7,690 bases of DNA from the NCBI GenBank assembly GCA_947457085.1, contig CANGUS010000085.1, forward strand, positions 1-7,690, in the 5' to 3' direction. Position numbers and translations under genes: made by a program. This DNA is from Bacteroidota bacterium (GTDB taxonomy: Bacteria; Bacteroidota; Bacteroidia; Chitinophagales; Chitinophagaceae). Position 1 is the first letter of the stretch. Each line of letters begins with the position of its first letter. Under the pieces are notes generated by a model, which saw only the letters and a list, made by a program, of their open reading frames with translations, made no database searches and was not told the origin of the DNA. This document shows, piece by piece, positions 7,006 to 7,690 of this stretch.

Positions 7006-7690
7006 TTAATTTTCAATTTTAATTTCAGTTGGATCTTTTTCAATCTCCTCTTTATATAATGTAATGCCTTTAAAAATAGCTTGTGCTACTTCATTTAATC
7101 CTTCTTCACTGTTTAAATACGATTCTTCTTCAACATTATTTAAATAGCCAATTTCTACCAAAACACCTGGCATCGCTGTACTTGCTAATACTTGCAAACT
7201 TTGTTGACGAACTCCTTCTGTTACTCTTCCTTGTTTTGTAAATTCTGTATTTATTTTTTCCCCGATTGAAATACTTTTTGACAAAAAGGCTTGAGAATAT
7301 TGAGCAATAATAATTGAAGTAGCAGGATCACTTGGATCCAATAATTCATCTTGTTCTGCTACATTATTAGCATTCTCTCCAATCGCCCCTTCTTTCTCCT
7401 CTACTCTGGTTGGCCCACATACTAAAACCAAAGTTCCTTTAACCGGTGAATTTTTTCGCGGAGTAGAGTTTACATGAACCGAAATGAACAAATCGCCTTG
7501 TGCTTTATTAGCAACCTCTGTTCTATATTTAAGTGATTCGCCTATGGTGGCAAAATTGTTTGGCGGCAATATGTCTTCATTCCGCGTGTAAATTACCTTT
7601 ACCTCTTTTTTATATTTTTCATTCAACAATTTACCTACTTTCTCAACCACTTTCAAGGTAATAGTTTTTTCATTTGAATATACGCCATGA
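7006..7690 (-). CDS. N-acetylmuramoyl-L-alanine amidase (Amidase_3, AmiC-type), 5' end missing
   Basis: The enzyme cleaves the amide bond between N-acetylmuramic acid and L-alanine of peptidoglycan, acting outside the inner membrane. The frame is open to the right edge, and the 227 visible residues begin HGVYSNEKTITLK, inside the catalytic domain. The TTG at 7656 is therefore not the real start; the signal peptide and the first zinc-binding His (GHGG) lie off the window. Visible zinc ligands are E7 (SNEK) and H72 (FISVHVNST), and the catalytic Glu is E179 (VLVEIGYLNN), counted from the first full codon. Between H72 and E179 there is a long acidic insert (about 82-170) that may include a helix covering the active site, as in AmiB/AmiC; that part is inferred. 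It is the first visible gene of the operon with the MCE and OstA-like genes. Confidence 0.93.
   Translation of the reverse strand, partial: HGVYSNEKTITLKVVEKVGKLLNEKYKKEVKVIYTRNEDILPPNNFATIGESLKYRTEVANKAQGDLFISVHVNSTPRKNSPVKGTLVLVCGPTRVEEKEGAIGENANNVAEQDELLDPSDPATSIIIAQYSQAFLSKSISIGEKINTEFTKQGRVTEGVRQQSLQVLASTAMPGVLVEIGYLNNVEEESYLNSEEGLNEVAQAIFKGITLYKEEIEKDPTEIKIEN

Noticed and set aside
7654..7656. TTG as the start codon of the amidase
   Set aside because: In-frame codons upstream encode HGVYSNEK, part of the conserved catalytic domain with a zinc-binding Glu, so the gene begins beyond the window.

Overview
The window looks like chromosomal DNA from a low-GC member of the Bacteroidota. Three things point there: a DUF3822 protein directly upstream of rsmD, an amidase / MCE protein / OstA-like protein series with Bacteroidota-style sequences, and a promoter of the Bacteroidota type (TTG - 17 nt - TAnnTTTG). 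Shine-Dalgarno sequences are mostly weak or absent, which also fits. I see no rRNA, tRNA, CRISPR array, insertion sequence, prophage or integrase. This is ordinary core-genome DNA with a few points worth checking.

Left block, minus strand (1-2597). One tightly packed operon reads leftward from a promoter at about 2597-2570. It encodes a small four-helix membrane protein of unknown function that seems to use a TTG start. Next is a helical-backbone metal receptor related to BtuF but without a signal peptide. Last is a large multi-spanning membrane protein resembling GT-C (family 39-like) glycosyltransferases, which runs off the left edge. Successive genes overlap by 14 and 20 bases, so translational coupling is likely.

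Middle (2552-2693). The divergent intergenic region holds the minus-strand promoter, a perfect 7+1+7 palindrome about midway between the two divergent transcription units, and a weak -7-like box before the plus-strand genes.

Plus-strand pair (2694-4081). A DUF3822 gene overlaps rsmD (16S rRNA guanine-N2 methyltransferase) by 13 bases. The RsmD catalytic motif reads GPPY instead of (D/N)PPY.

Right block, minus strand (4113-7690). A cell-envelope operon is transcribed leftward toward rsmD: an N-acetylmuramoyl-L-alanine amidase (5' end off the right edge), an MlaD-like MCE protein, and a large OstA/LptA-like protein with about ten internal repeats. These act on peptidoglycan, lipid transport and probably LPS transport, in that order. 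The 31-base convergent gap between rsmD and the OstA-like gene has no convincing terminator. Every stretch longer than 300 bases is coding, including 1-1449, where the open reading frame has no stop codon inside the window.
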